A DNA stretch of 64,000 nt, from the NCBI GenBank assembly GCA_003586005.1, contig NSKI01000011.1, positions 1-64,000 of the forward strand. Direction: 5' to 3'. How positions within the stretch are numbered: position 1 is the first letter of the stretch; each line of letters starts with the position of its first letter. This DNA comes from Haloplasmatales bacterium 4B. Lineage in GTDB: Bacteria; Bacillota_I; Bacilli_A; Haloplasmatales; Haloplasmataceae. Under the pieces are notes generated by a model. The model made no database searches. It worked only from the letters and a program-made list of their open reading frames with translations, and was not told where the DNA came from. Made by a program: the position numbers and the translations under genes. Below are positions 8,566 through 19,200 of this stretch, one piece after another.

Positions 8566-9058
8566 TTATAAAGTGAGCTCAGATATAAAAGTTTTAATAA
8601 TCTTCTCATAAGTCATAACCTTTGTTGATGAAAAATATAGATTAGCTTTATACAAAATTTTTTTATCACCAATTCCTACCGAGAACATATTAGCAGCGTT
8701 TATAGCATCAATGCCACTTACAGCATCTTCAATTCCCACGCAAGTACTTGGTTTAACATTAAAATAGTTCGCTGCTGCCAAAAATATATCTGGTGCTGGT
8801 TTTCCATTTTCTATTTTACTAGGATCGGCAATATAATCAAAATAATGCTCCCCTTTTAACTTTTTGAGAATAGTTCGTGCGTTATTACTAGCTGAGGCTA
8901 AGGCAATTCTAATATTTTTTTTTCGTAACACTAACAATAATTTTTCTATATTAGGTAAGTAATCATTCTCATTTATTGAGTTTATATATTCTTTGTAATA
9001 ATTATTTTTAATCTCCAGTAAATCTCGCTTTATTCTGTCTGATATAAGATTATTTCTT
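8566..9058 (-). pseudogene. 5'-truncated beta-phosphoglucomutase-like HAD remnant
   Basis: The minus-strand frame ending at 8566 reads as the cap and C-terminal core of a beta-phosphoglucomutase-type HAD protein: a cap-helix segment with NNYYKEYINSI, then IRIALASASNNA (motif II), GKPAPDIFLAAA (motif III Lys) and GIEDAVSGIDA (motif IV). It stays open up to the end of the lipoprotein gene at 9059, but the N-terminal DxD nucleophile motif and about 50 residues are missing, and no ATG with a ribosome site is present. A TTG at 8937 would give 123 residues still lacking the nucleophile. It is most likely a deletion remnant without catalytic activity. Confidence 0.7.
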
Positions 9059-10273
9059 TTATGATTTACTTACAGTTATAGTATAATCTCCTGATATCTC
9101 AGATGCTACTCCTAAATAATATGTTCCTGCAGATAATGGATAATTCAAAGTATAAATATTATTAAAATTACTATCAAGAATCATCATATCTGGTCCGTAA
9201 TGTGAGGAATATATATTAATATAACTTGATTGTGCTAATGTAAAGGTATACCATCTTTCAAATATATTTTCATCTATTGTTACAACAAATGGTGTTCCAA
9301 GATTAATAGCTGTTAATTCATCTGGTTCAAATGGTGCAAAAATGTATTTCAACTCATATCCATTCTTAGCCTCTTCAGGAATTATGATTTCAGGCATTGA
9401 GTTAATTTTATTGATTTTAATTCCAATTTCAAAATCTTCAACATAATCAAACATTTTTTTGACATCGATTTCAGCATCATCTACTTCTTCCTGAATTTTA
9501 TCAATAATTATGTCATTGTTCATAATGTTCATAAAATCTAATTCTATTCTAGCTATATCATTCTTCTGATCAATATCAAAATATATATCAATAATAAATG
9601 TCTTAAATAAATTTGCGATATCCTCAAATTTTATATCCTCTATAAATGACTCAAAATCTTCATACTCAAGTTTTTTGTCTTGATTAAAATAATCGAAAAT
9701 CTCTTTCATTACATCATAAACATTATATTCAAGTTCATAGTGAACTAAATTACGATCATTTTCTTTAAGTCCTTCAATAAAAGTCGCTTTTTTAAAATTT
9801 TTTATGGCATTAAAAATAATATCTTGAACTATTTTAAGATCGTCACTATTGTCATCATTAATATTATTTAAGATTAGGCTAAAATCTTCATCAAAATTTA
9901 TTGCTTCACCATATGTTCCCTTATACCAAACATCTGTATCATTAATGTAAATTAATTCAGATTCTTCATCAACAATTACTTCAAAGCCTTCTAACCCTAT
10001 AGCTTCCATAATTTTATTATAATAATACATTCTTATTAAATTTTTATCCTCATCATCAGTATATTTTTGTATTGTTAACAATGGATTAAATTTTACTTCC
10101 AATTCCTCTGTAACTAACCGAATATGAAGACTTGTTTCATAACTCTTAGCGTCTAATAGATTTTGAATTTCACCTCTAATGTCTTCATCAGTTAGTTTTG
10201 TTTCCTTTTTATCGCAAGCATACAAGAAAAATGTAAATACAGAGAAAATCATAATAATTAACCCTTTTTTCAT
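9059..10273 (-). CDS. lipoprotein with C-terminal PPC-like beta domain
   Basis: A 404-residue secreted lipoprotein. A signal peptide with lipobox FLYAC puts the lipidated Cys at residue 20. The middle (about 40-300) is acidic, mixed alpha/beta and not recognised. The last ~90 residues (TPFVVTIDENIFERWYTFTL to the end, with LSAGTYYLGVASEISGDYTITV) resemble a bacterial pre-peptidase C-terminal (PPC) beta-sandwich, a domain often found on surface proteins and thought to act in binding or secretion. The ATG follows GGGAGGAGAAG. It appears monocistronic, abutting the HAD remnant downstream. No enzymatic motif was seen. Confidence 0.75.
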   Translation of the reverse strand: MKKGLIIMIFSVFTFFLYACDKKETKLTDEDIRGEIQNLLDAKSYETSLHIRLVTEELEVKFNPLLTIQKYTDDEDKNLIRMYYYNKIMEAIGLEGFEVIVDEESELIYINDTDVWYKGTYGEAINFDEDFSLILNNINDDNSDDLKIVQDIIFNAIKNFKKATFIEGLKENDRNLVHYELEYNVYDVMKEIFDYFNQDKKLEYEDFESFIEDIKFEDIANLFKTFIIDIYFDIDQKNDIARIELDFMNIMNNDIIIDKIQEEVDDAEIDVKKMFDYVEDFEIGIKINKINSMPEIIIPEEAKNGYELKYIFAPFEPDELTAINLGTPFVVTIDENIFERWYTFTLAQSSYINIYSSHYGPDMMILDSNFNNIYTLNYPLSAGTYYLGVASEISGDYTITVSKS

Positions 10274-10423
10274 ACTTCTCCTCCCAAAATTTTAAATTTA
10301 CAACATCCAAGTTTAATTATACCTTAATTTATATTAAACTAATGTCGATTTATGTCTAATTCTAAAAAATTGATTGAAAAAGAATCAATTACTGCTACTA
10401 CTAGTAATAATAATGCCTATTCT

Positions 10424-11458
10424 TTAAATCAGATTTTCTAAATCATCATAAATAATAACTTGATTTTTACCTGAATTCTTAGCAGCATATAATGCGATAT
10501 CAGCCCAACTAATATTTTCAATCATCGTTCCTATATGACTAAACATTTTAACACCCACACTTACAGTTAATGAGAAACCATCAAAGTTATAGCTTGAAAT
10601 TTGTTGTTGAATTTTTTTAATTTCATTAATTGCCTTATCTTTTTCAGAAATTGCTAAGAAAGCAAGGAATTCATCGCCACCAAATCGGCAAATAAAATCT
10701 TCATGATCTATATTTTCATTTAATATTCTAGCTAATTCAAGGATTACTTTATCACCAAAGGCATGACCATTACTATCATTCACTGGTTTAAAATTATCAA
10801 TATCAAACAAGGCAATAGTAAAGCAATTTTTTTTAGAACGAGATTTATTTTTCATTTTTTCAAAATAATCATTCATTAATAATCGATTAGGTAATTGAGT
10901 TAGTGGGTCTTTTTCTGCTAATTCTCTAGCTAACCTTTCTTTGGTTCTACTCTCAGCAATTTGATGATTTACCTCATTAATAACAAAAACATAAATAATT
11001 AAATACATTACCCGGATAAAATACCGATAAGTATCAAAGTCCATTTCTTCTGTAAAGAAAAATGCTGCTATTGTAAAATATAATATACTTTGAATAAGAC
11101 AATTTATTGTGCCTTTTAGACCAAATTTAGCTCCATTGTATAAGATAATCAAAAAATATAAAATGTAAATATCTGATTTTAATCCACCTCTCAAAAATAG
11201 CAATACTGAAATTGAGATGGTATCAAAATACTTTGTCCAACTTAAAATAAACAAAAACCTGCCATTTTTACTATATGCAGCAATAGTAACAAAAGCATTG
11301 TACAAACTTATTATAACCAGTAGCACAATGTAATAAAAAGAACTTTTATTGTAACTACTTAAAAGCAATGTAATCGGATAGATAATTATTATTAATGCCC
11401 AACGAAATACCGAGAATCTTTTTTCCAACTCTTTAAATAACAGCAAATTATTATTCAT
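10424..11458 (-). CDS. membrane diguanylate cyclase (GGDEF)
   Basis: About 344 residues. The N-terminal half (to ~170) has roughly six hydrophobic segments; the C-terminal half is a GGDEF domain with DPLTQLPNR, FDIDNFKPVND and the intact active-site loop RFGGDEF near residue 260. It should make c-di-GMP from two GTP at the membrane. The position where the inhibitory RxxD I-site would be reads DHED, so the Arg is missing and classical product inhibition is unlikely. Two ATGs (11467 and 11458) are possible; 11458 has better spacing to AGAG. Upstream on the same strand are a c-di-GMP-I riboswitch and terminator, so control by its own product probably acts on RNA. Confidence 0.9.
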   Translation of the reverse strand: MNNNLLLFKELEKRFSVFRWALIIIIYPITLLLSSYNKSSFYYIVLLVIISLYNAFVTIAAYSKNGRFLFILSWTKYFDTISISVLLFLRGGLKSDIYILYFLIILYNGAKFGLKGTINCLIQSILYFTIAAFFFTEEMDFDTYRYFIRVMYLIIYVFVINEVNHQIAESRTKERLARELAEKDPLTQLPNRLLMNDYFEKMKNKSRSKKNCFTIALFDIDNFKPVNDSNGHAFGDKVILELARILNENIDHEDFICRFGGDEFLAFLAISEKDKAINEIKKIQQQISSYNFDGFSLTVSVGVKMFSHIGTMIENISWADIALYAAKNSGKNQVIIYDDLENLI

Positions 11459-11487
11459 AATGTTCATCTCTAATCTTATAAAATAAA

Positions 11488-11514
11488 ATTAGCGCAGCAA
11501 GATGCCGCGCTAAT
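11488..11514 (-). terminator. intrinsic terminator of the c-di-GMP riboswitch
   Basis: 12-base arms (11488-11499 and 11503-11514) with one mismatch and a 3-base loop, followed on the minus strand by TTTTATTTTAT. It lies between the aptamer and the diguanylate cyclase start and is the likely expression platform. Confidence 0.75.
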
Positions 11515-11561
11515 TATTCGTTTTTTTCACATAACAGTATTGTTCAAAATTAGTTTTTAAA

Positions 11562-11640
11562 GGCAACCCGACAATCATTGTATTTCTACATTAGATTCGT
11601 GGCTTTGCGTCCTAGACTTTCGTTCTAGTTTGCTTTTTTC
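11562..11640 (-). promoter_or_regulatory. c-di-GMP-I (GEMM-I) riboswitch aptamer
   Basis: Minus strand contains the class I hallmarks in order: an A-run, GCAAAC, a short hairpin (CTAGAACGAAAGTCTAG) with a GAAA tetraloop, GGACGCAAAGCC, and the closing GTCGGGTTGCC. It sits between a promoter (11653-11681) and a terminator (11488-11514) ahead of the GGDEF gene. Whether ligand turns the gene on or off depends on the alternative pairing, which needs folding analysis. Confidence 0.88.
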
Positions 11641-11652
11641 AAATATAATTAA

Positions 11653-11681
11653 AATTTAACACTTATTTAATAATATGTCAA
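11653..11681 (-). promoter_or_regulatory. promoter of the riboswitch-cyclase unit
   Basis: Minus strand: -35 TTGACA (11676-11681), 17-base spacer, -10 TAAATT (11653-11658). It begins just after the stop codon of the upstream kinase gene, and transcription would start a few bases before the aptamer. Confidence 0.6.
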
Positions 11682-11684
11682 TAA

Positions 11685-12686
11685 TTAATAATCATAATTA
11701 GCAAATTTAGTAAAATCAAGGTCTAAGAATGGTTTGTTATTTAATATACTTTCACGATACAATGAAATATATTTTTTGGCCCACTCATTAGTTTCAACAT
11801 CTAAACTACGATACACTGCAATATAAAGAATTATTTCTCTTAACTTTAAAAAATATTGTAGTTGTTTAAGCCAATAGCTATCTATTTGGTTTGCTTTTTG
11901 GTAACCTTTCATAAATAAGTTCATAAAGTTTTCCGCTAATTTATTTTTTTTATCAAAAGCTGGTTCAAAAAAAACATAATAAAACAAAGCTATAGCGATA
12001 TCGCTAATAAACCACATATAAGTACAATCATCAAAATCAAATACCGTTATATTATTGTCATTAACAAAAAAATTACCCATATGTATATCATTATGAATTA
12101 GCCCAAAATTATTTATATCTTTAGGCAAACTGTTTATAATTACTAGAAGATCTTTTAGCTTATAGTAGATTTCAATTTCAGATTTAGGTAAATAATCTAA
12201 AGCATTTACTATTAATAGATCCTTATCCCAGTTTAAACGTTTACTATTCTTGGCAATGTATTTTTTAGTTAATTGATGTAGTATCCCTACTGTATAACCG
12301 TAATTTATTAACATGTCATCTTTTACTGCTTTTTTGTTAACATGTGTACCCTTTGCTTTAACATATGCTGTAGCAGTGAAATATGTTTGGTTATCACATT
12401 TGATGACTTCAACTAAGTTATCATTTACTGATTTAATAGGTGTTGATACAAAGGCTTGATGCACTGCCAAAAAATTGACCCATTCTAATTCTGCTTCTAC
12501 TAACTCTAAAGTACGATGATCGCTATGTGAGATACGTAAAATATAGATTTCTTCTCCTAAAGAAAATTCATAAATAAAATTCTCAAAACCACCAACCTTA
12601 GTTACATTATTATAACTTGCTCCATATCTTAATGCGGCCTCTTTTAAAATGTTTTCATTAAATAAACTTACAATATGTTTTTCCAT
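11685..12686 (-). CDS. APH/choline-kinase-like phosphotransferase
   Basis: A 333-residue aminoglycoside phosphotransferase-family protein. The Brenner motif reads LIHNDIHMGNFFV near residue 197 (catalytic Asp in HND), followed by the metal-binding VFDFDDC near 217. An N-terminal lobe with YILRISHS (Lys replaced) is also visible. The family includes kinases for homoserine, choline, hydroxylysine, protein side chains and aminoglycosides; substrate cannot be assigned. The start is 1 base after the dagK stop, so the two are cotranscribed. With dagK upstream, a lipid-related small-molecule substrate is conceivable but not supported by any motif. Confidence 0.8.
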   Translation of the reverse strand: MEKHIVSLFNENILKEAALRYGASYNNVTKVGGFENFIYEFSLGEEIYILRISHSDHRTLELVEAELEWVNFLAVHQAFVSTPIKSVNDNLVEVIKCDNQTYFTATAYVKAKGTHVNKKAVKDDMLINYGYTVGILHQLTKKYIAKNSKRLNWDKDLLIVNALDYLPKSEIEIYYKLKDLLVIINSLPKDINNFGLIHNDIHMGNFFVNDNNITVFDFDDCTYMWFISDIAIALFYYVFFEPAFDKKNKLAENFMNLFMKGYQKANQIDSYWLKQLQYFLKLREIILYIAVYRSLDVETNEWAKKYISLYRESILNNKPFLDLDFTKFANYDY

Positions 12687-12687
12687 T

Positions 12688-13581
12688 TTAGTCCTTCTTA
12701 GGTGTTAAAATACGGAAATGATTATGTAAATTCTTAAATTCTGTCGGAAGTCTTCCTCCATATTCTCCATCTAAATTAATTGGCATATCTTTTAAAGTTT
12801 CTATTTTTATATTTTTTGCTTGGGCATATATTACCTTAGCGTTTTTTAAATGCTTACCAGTTAATGTTTTAACACCTAATCCAAATAATTTATGAAAAGA
12901 CATTTTTTCAGCAATAATTAAATCAAATAAACCATCATTATACTCTGATTTTGGTGCTAACTGTTCAAATCCACCAACTGATTTTGTATTACACACTAAA
13001 AATAACATGATTTCACCACTATAAGATTTTCCATCATATTCAATATGAACCTTAGTTGACTTAATATAAGGAAGTTTTCTAATACCTCTAACTAGGTATG
13101 CGCCCCATCCAATAACTGTTTTTAATTTACTTGGAACTTCATATGTTAGCTCTGTAAGTGCACCTCCAGCAGCAACATTAACAAAATAATTTTCACCTGC
13201 TTTTCCAATATCAACTTGAGCAGTAAAATTATTACATAAAATATCACAGGCTTTTTTAATGTTTCTAGGAATACCTAACGCCCTAGCAAAATCATTTGTA
13301 GTACCTGCTGGAATAATCCCTAAGGTTGGTCGATTTTCCTTCTCAGCCAAACCATTAACTACTTCAAAGATTGTTCCATCCCCACCTGCGGCTATTATTA
13401 TATCAAAGTTATTCTCTGCAGCTAAACTTGCTGCTTTTTTTGCACACCCTTCGCCAGTTGTAGCGTGAGCACTTGCCTCGTATCCTGCCTTTTCAAGTCT
13501 TTCTAGAATATAAGGAAGATACTTTCTTACTTTTTCCCTACCTGATGATGGATTATATATTATTCTTGCTTTTTTCATCAT
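12688..13581 (-). CDS. dagK: diacylglycerol kinase (DagK/YegS family)
   Basis: A 297-residue DagK-type lipid kinase. The catalytic domain shows IYNPSSGR at the N-terminus, AAGGDGTIFEVVNGL near residue 64 and GIIPAGTTNDFARALG near 90; the C-terminal part has LDGEYGG near 272. Soluble DagK of Gram-positive bacteria phosphorylates diacylglycerol released by lipoteichoic-acid synthesis and recycles it to phosphatidate; related YegS/BmrU proteins may use other lipids. There are two adjacent ATGs (13581 and 13578) after AGGGAT; either is possible. Transcription continues into the APH-like kinase gene. Confidence 0.88.
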   Translation of the reverse strand: MMKKARIIYNPSSGREKVRKYLPYILERLEKAGYEASAHATTGEGCAKKAASLAAENNFDIIIAAGGDGTIFEVVNGLAEKENRPTLGIIPAGTTNDFARALGIPRNIKKACDILCNNFTAQVDIGKAGENYFVNVAAGGALTELTYEVPSKLKTVIGWGAYLVRGIRKLPYIKSTKVHIEYDGKSYSGEIMLFLVCNTKSVGGFEQLAPKSEYNDGLFDLIIAEKMSFHKLFGLGVKTLTGKHLKNAKVIYAQAKNIKIETLKDMPINLDGEYGGRLPTEFKNLHNHFRILTPKKD

Positions 13582-13951
13582 ATCCCTACTTTTTTAATTA
13601 TTTTTTATATATTAATTATACCAAATGTTGTAAGAATTAGACACTAAAATTAACAAAAATTACATAAAATTTACATATTTCAACTTAATTTTAGGTTTAT
13701 TTTAAATAATTAACGTTTTTTGTTTTAAATATGGAATGTAACAGTCAAAGCTATAAAAAACAATGTTTTTTGTTTTGAATGTAATACTTTTTTCGTAATG
13801 GTTTTTAATATAAAATCCCAAGTGTTCATACGTTTTCTTTGACCTTTTAAAAAGCATTAGGCTCCCAAAAAATAAACGGTGTTGTAGGTAATATGATTTC
13901 TATAACTAATTATAATTCACAGGTATTACTTTTTGATGATACTACACTAAA
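13582..13951. other. 370-base intergenic region
   Basis: Separates the ZIP transporter gene (ending 13952) from dagK. It holds no convincing gene. Two copies of a T-rich motif, AAYGTTTTTTGTTTTRAAT (near 13709 and 13763), are about 54 bases apart; their role is unknown. Confidence 0.5.
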
Positions 13952-14764
13952 TTAAATAAATAACAATATACTTATTGCCATCATTAACATACCTGCCACC
14001 AATCCATAAATAGATAAATGAGTTTCCCCATATTCACGAGCTGATGGCAACAGTTCATCAACTGAGATAAAAACCATTATTCCGGCTACACCAGCAAAAA
14101 GAATTCCAAATAAAGTATCAGATAAGAATGGGTATAAGATTAAGTAGCCGATTATGGCTCCAATTGGTTCTGATAACCCTGATAAAAATGAATATTTAAA
14201 GGCTTTTAATTTACTGCCAGTAGCATAATATATAGGAACAAAAACAGATATCCCTTCAGGTATATTATGCAATGCAATAGCTACAGTAATGGGTATTGCT
14301 AGAGTTGGATTTTTTAATGCAGATAAAAATGTCGCAATACCTTCTGGAAAGTTGTGGATGCCTATTGCTAAAGCTGTAAACAAGCCCATTCTCAATAATT
14401 TTGATTCTTTTACTTTTTCTGAATCAACTTCCATCTCTTCTAACTTAGAAAGTTCATGGGGATTTTCTGCTGAGGGAATTACCCTATCTATAATAGCTAT
14501 AAAAGCCATTCCAGCAAAAAAAGCGATAACTGTAACCCAAGAACCTAATCTTTCACCCAGTTCATTTATTAATGAAGACTGAGCCTTAAAAAATATCTCT
14601 ATAAAAGAAACATATATCATAACACCAGCTGAAAAGCCTAAACTTATAGCCAGAAATTTAGTGTTTGTCTTTTTAGCAAACAAAGCAAATAAACTACCAA
14701 TTCCTGTTGATAGTCCTGCAAATAGTGTTAGTAAAAACGCAATTAAAACCGCTCCGCTAAACAT
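13952..14764 (-). CDS. zupT: ZIP-family divalent metal transporter (ZupT-like)
   Basis: A 270-residue membrane protein with about eight hydrophobic helices. The two ZIP metal-site motifs are present: [10 protein letters not shown] near residue 137 and [10 protein letters not shown] near 166, the HNxPEG motifs of the ZupT/GufA group. A charged cytoplasmic loop near residues 97-120 ([17 protein letters not shown]) matches the variable loop between helices 3 and 4. It should import zinc or another divalent metal. No Zur-like operator was noticed upstream, and it appears to be monocistronic. Confidence 0.88.
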   Translation of the reverse strand: MFSGAVLIAFLLTLFAGLSTGIGSLFALFAKKTNTKFLAISLGFSAGVMIYVSFIEIFFKAQSSLINELGERLGSWVTVIAFFAGMAFIAIIDRVIPSAENPHELSKLEEMEVDSEKVKESKLLRMGLFTALAIGIHNFPEGIATFLSALKNPTLAIPITVAIALHNIPEGISVFVPIYYATGSKLKAFKYSFLSGLSEPIGAIIGYLILYPFLSDTLFGILFAGVAGIMVFISVDELLPSAREYGETHLSIYGLVAGMLMMAISILLFI

Positions 14765-14913
14765 AATAAATACTACTCCTTAATTTAAGTTCTTTAATAG
14801 TTATATTTTATCCGTTTCAGACTAAATAATCAATTATCATACTCTCTAATTAATTATAAATTCTATTTATTTGAAGACAATAAAAGTAGTGTTATAAAAA
14901 AGGATGTTTACAA

Positions 14914-15390
14914 ATGTTAGAAAAACTAATACTTTTATCTATTTTACTACTTTTAGGTATTATTAGTAAAAACCAAACAATCATTATCGCTTTATTAGTA
15001 TTAATAGGACTAGTCTTTTTAAACCTAAACGATATGGCATTAAATAATATTAAGAAACTATGTTTAAATTATGGGATAGTTTTAATCTCGATATATGCAT
15101 TTATTCCTATTGCTAAAGGTGACATAACTCATCAAGAGTTATTAAAGGCATTACTTACATGGAGGGCATGGATAGCTATTTTTTCAGGAATTTTAGTGAC
15201 CCATTTTTCAAAATATGGCATCAAAATAATGGATACTTCACCAGATGTAACAACAAATGTCTTAGTTGGAATAATAATAGGAATGCTTGTTTTTAAAGGA
15301 GTAGCCTCAGGACCACTAATCGGAAGTGGTATCGCATTAATGTTATATTCAATAATCAATTTTTTTATTAATTTTTTTAATAAGATTTAA
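14914..15390 (+). CDS. DUF441/UPF0756 membrane protein
   Basis: A 158-residue protein with four hydrophobic segments and the DUF441 signature LTWRAWIAIFSGILVTHFSKYGI near residues 77-105, followed by DTSPDVTTNVLVGIIIG and SGPLIGSGI. The length is that of the family (about 150). The function of these inner-membrane proteins is not known. The start ATG lies 7 bases after AAAAAAGGATG. A -35 TTGAAG and -10 TATAAA occur just upstream. The next gene's promoter overlaps its stop codon. Confidence 0.82.
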   Translation: MLEKLILLSILLLLGIISKNQTIIIALLVLIGLVFLNLNDMALNNIKKLCLNYGIVLISIYAFIPIAKGDITHQELLKALLTWRAWIAIFSGILVTHFSKYGIKIMDTSPDVTTNVLVGIIIGMLVFKGVASGPLIGSGIALMLYSIINFFINFFNKI

Positions 15391-15419
15391 TTGAATCCTG
15401 TATTTATCTTTGTTATAAT
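15391..15419 (+). promoter_or_regulatory. promoter of the cyclophilin lipoprotein
   Basis: -35 TTGAAT (15391-15396), 17-base spacer, -10 TATAAT (15414-15419), immediately after the DUF441 stop codon and 31 bases before the next ATG. Confidence 0.65.
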
Positions 15420-15450
15420 TAATCAATATCACAGTAAAGAGGTAAAATTA

Positions 15451-16011
15451 ATGAAACTAAAATTAGTGTTTTTTATATTACTTATCCTCCTAACTTTAGC
15501 TATTACAGGATGTAATAAAAAAAATGGTAACTACATAGTTACTATTGAAATGGGGAACGGGGGAATTATTAAAATTGAACTTTATGAAGATATAGCACCG
15601 ATAACAGTTCAAAACTTTGTTAATCTAATTGATGAAAATTTTTATGATGGTTTGATTTTTCATCGAGTAATAGAAAATTTTATGATTCAAGGTGGAGATC
15701 CATTAGGGACAGGATATGGTGGTTCAGAGAATACAATTAAAGGAGAATTTGAATCAAATGGTTTTAATAATTCTCTAAGTCACAAAAGAGGTGTTATTTC
15801 GATGGCAAGGGGTAGTGACCCTGATTCAGCAAGTTCACAATTTTTTATCCTACACCAAGATTCACCTCATTTAGATGGATTCTATGCATCATTTGGTAAA
15901 GTAGTTAAAGGCATGGGTGTTGTTGATGAAATAGCAGAAGTTGCAACTAATAGTAGTGATAAACCCCTAATTGATCAAATTATGAAGACTATCACAGTTG
16001 AAAAAAACTAA
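15451..16011 (+). CDS. cyclophilin-type peptidyl-prolyl isomerase lipoprotein
   Basis: A 186-residue secreted cyclophilin. The signal peptide ends in lipobox AITGC (Cys 21). The catalytic core includes FHRVIENFMIQGGDP (active-site Arg, Phe, Met, Gln), SMARGSDPDSASSQFFI and the FGKVVKGMGVVD segment. It should speed proline isomerisation in exported proteins outside the membrane. The ATG at 15451 follows AAAGAGG; starting at the upstream in-frame ATG-like codon (15391) would place the promoter inside the gene and bury the signal peptide, so it was rejected. It is followed by a terminator at 16151-16190. Confidence 0.9.
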   Translation: MKLKLVFFILLILLTLAITGCNKKNGNYIVTIEMGNGGIIKIELYEDIAPITVQNFVNLIDENFYDGLIFHRVIENFMIQGGDPLGTGYGGSENTIKGEFESNGFNNSLSHKRGVISMARGSDPDSASSQFFILHQDSPHLDGFYASFGKVVKGMGVVDEIAEVATNSSDKPLIDQIMKTITVEKN

Positions 16012-16150
16012 TACTTTTAAACAAATTACCAATGAAGACATTAAAATCGAGTTAATATAGTTATCGATGATATTAAAGAATTTATAGAATCGGTTTACAT
16101 TAGGGTATTGTTGTTTCATGTTTAAAGGAATAACTTAAATATATATGAAT

Positions 16151-16190
16151 AGGGAACTAAGCTAATATAAAGCACTAGTTCCCTATTTTT
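16151..16190 (+). terminator. terminator between convergent genes
   Basis: 9-bp arms AGGGAACTA (16151-16159) and TAGTTCCCT (16176-16184) followed by ATTTTTAT on the plus strand. It ends the cyclophilin transcript; the minus-strand side lacks a good U-run for the LRR operon. Confidence 0.65.
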
Positions 16191-16202
16191 ATATAAAAAC
16201 AT

Positions 16203-19200
16203 CTAATAAATAATAAATTTTGACATTGCATTATCTATGATACTATTAACTTCAGCTTCAACTAATCCATTAACTTCTTCAACATATTCAAGCATATGAG
16301 CTTCTACTAATGAATCAATTTCAGATATAGTTAAGTCAGGGTTATCATATATCAACTGATTACGATAACTTTGTTCTTCTAAATCTATTAGTTCTTGTCT
16401 AATTAATTGACGATTTACTAAATCGCTGTCATTTTCAAAATGTTGATAAAAATCATTTTCAGTAATTACAGGTATATTAATTTGTAATAAATTACTCGTT
16501 GTTTTTTGAGCTAGCTTGCTAATTACTTCTTCTTTATCCAAATTATTGTGTACCATTGATATATATGATAATTTATTAATTATGTTTAATTCAATAGAGT
16601 TCAAATTAGTTAAGGAGTTGCTAATATATAAATATCGTAACTGCGAACAATTATTAAACATACTAAAAATGTCAGCTGAATCTAACGTTAAATTTTCTAA
16701 ATATAATGTTTGCAAATTATTTTTATCGATATTATCCATAAATGAAAAATCTGTTAGTTTATTGCTTGCTAAATGAATTGTTTGAAATTCTACATTTTCA
16801 AAACCAGAAATTGACTCAATATTTTCGTATGATTCCAATTCACTTAACTGTGTATTATTAAAACCTGATAACTCCATAACTCCATCATTAACAGAAAAAT
16901 GCAAATTATATAAAGGCGTATCATTAAATGAGTTAGTAATATATAACTTATCATAATTATCAAATTCAACCCAATTCAAATTGGAGTTATCGTCAAATGA
17001 ATCTGTTATTTGCATGTTGCCACCATTACCATTAATCATCATGGAAACAATACTATTATTAATAAAACTTCCTGAGATTGAACTAATAAATGTATCTGAT
17101 AAATTAATTTCTGATAGATCAGTATTATTTTTAAAACTATTTGATATTGAAGATATTGTAATATATCCAAAATTAATATAGTTAAGTTTACTATTGTTAA
17201 AAAGACTAGATATCGCTTCTATCTCTAAATTATCATAAACTGATCCGGATATAGAAATACGTTCAAGATTTGTTAATTTCGAGATATCAACAGGAAAGTT
17301 TGCAAATTTTCGATCACTAGTGATAATATTATTCATATTTAGTACTTTTAAACTTGTTAAATCATCAATAAAATGGTAATTATCTATTGACGTATTTGAT
17401 ACATCCAAAGTTTCTACATATGTAAATGAATCGTTAATAGTTATTGATTTACTGTAGTTATACGGGAAGTATAAATTAACTAATTTACTACTTTTGAAGC
17501 TACTATCAATATTATTTATATTGCTACCTAAATTAACATTATATAAACTAACACAAGCATTAAAACTATTAGTTATATCTGTTACATTATCACTTAATGA
17601 AATACTTTCTAAATTTGATAAATTACTACATGATAAATTATCAATAGTAGTTATAGTAGTATTGTTTCCAAAATTAAGTATAATTAAATCATTCATTTCG
17701 GAAATAAAGTCTATATTAGTAAAACCAGTGTTTGATAAATTTAAACTTTCTAAATATTTAAATGATCCATTTAAATCATTACTATACCCATTTAGAAAAC
17801 TAATTTGTGTAAATAATTTACTATTAAAACTATTTTCAACTATCACTGACATCTTATCTATATTATAAACACCATAATAATAATTAGTAATACTAATTAA
17901 CTCATTATTTCCTGATAGTGTATCTGTAAATTTAACTACAGTACCAGGGATGTCTAAGACCTTTAAAGATTCCATGTTATTTAAACCAACTAATTCTGTA
18001 AATTCATTTTCTGCTAAGTTTAAATAGGTAAGTGAACTCATATTATCAAAAACGCTATTGTTACTAAGTTCATTTAATTTAATAGATATAATATTATTAT
18101 TTATTAAATTTAATTCTTCTAAATTAACTAAATTTATTAATGGTTTTATATCACTAATATTATTATTGTTTAAACTTAATATCTTTAATGATGTTAAGTT
18201 TTCTAAACTAGCAATATCTTGAATTTTATTGTTATCATAATTTTTATTAATATACAATATTTCTAATCTATTTAATCCACTTACATATGTTAAATTAGTA
18301 ATATCAGTATAACTTAAATCAAGTTCTTTAATGTATGTTAAATTTTCTAAAAAATCAAAATTATTTATTATTTTATAACTTAAATTTACCGTCTGGAAAT
18401 TATTATCTTTTAAACTATCAGCTGTAATATCTACTGCATTTGCTGTTATGCTATATAAATCCAAATCAGCACTTCCCAGACTAGACAACCCATTAATATA
18501 ATTGATAGATGTTGTTGTTAAATATAAATTTGTTAAGTTTTGTAAATTTGTAATCCCGTTTATAAAAGTAATATTGTTAGATTCTAAATTTAAGATTTCT
18601 AGATTATCTAAGTTGTTAATTCCATTTACCGAACTAATATTATTATCATTTAAATATATTTCTTTTAAATTCACAAAATTAGAAAGCAAATTAAAGTTAT
18701 CTAATACAACATTATTAAATCCTAAATCCAGGATTTCTATTTTAGGCATCTTACTTAAGAATTCAACATTATTAATTTGGTTCCCAACTAAAGAAAGATT
18801 TTTTATTAGATTAGAATTAATATCAGTAATACTAATATTAATTAAATTATTATCTGCTGAAAACGACCCCAGTTTTGGTAAATTATTAATCCACAAAATA
18901 TCAGTTAATTGATTATTATTAACTTCAACTTTTGTTACATTTAAAAGATTAAATGAATTTATATCTATACTGTTTATGCCATAATCATTTAAATTTACTT
19001 CTGTAAATTGATTTAATCCTTTAAAAGAATTGATAATATCAGTATTAATTGTTAAAAAATCAAAACTCAATACATTTATATCTTCATTAAGATAAAACAA
19101 TAATTTGGGTGTATTTATAAATGAATTTTCAATCCTATTAATATCGTTATATTTTTCATTTTCATAGTCAAACCAAGTTATACGCGATAGATTATCCATT

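Noticed and set aside
13700-13790. Two T-rich near-repeats considered as a regulatory array or element ends
   Set aside because: Only two copies, low complexity and no inverted partner.
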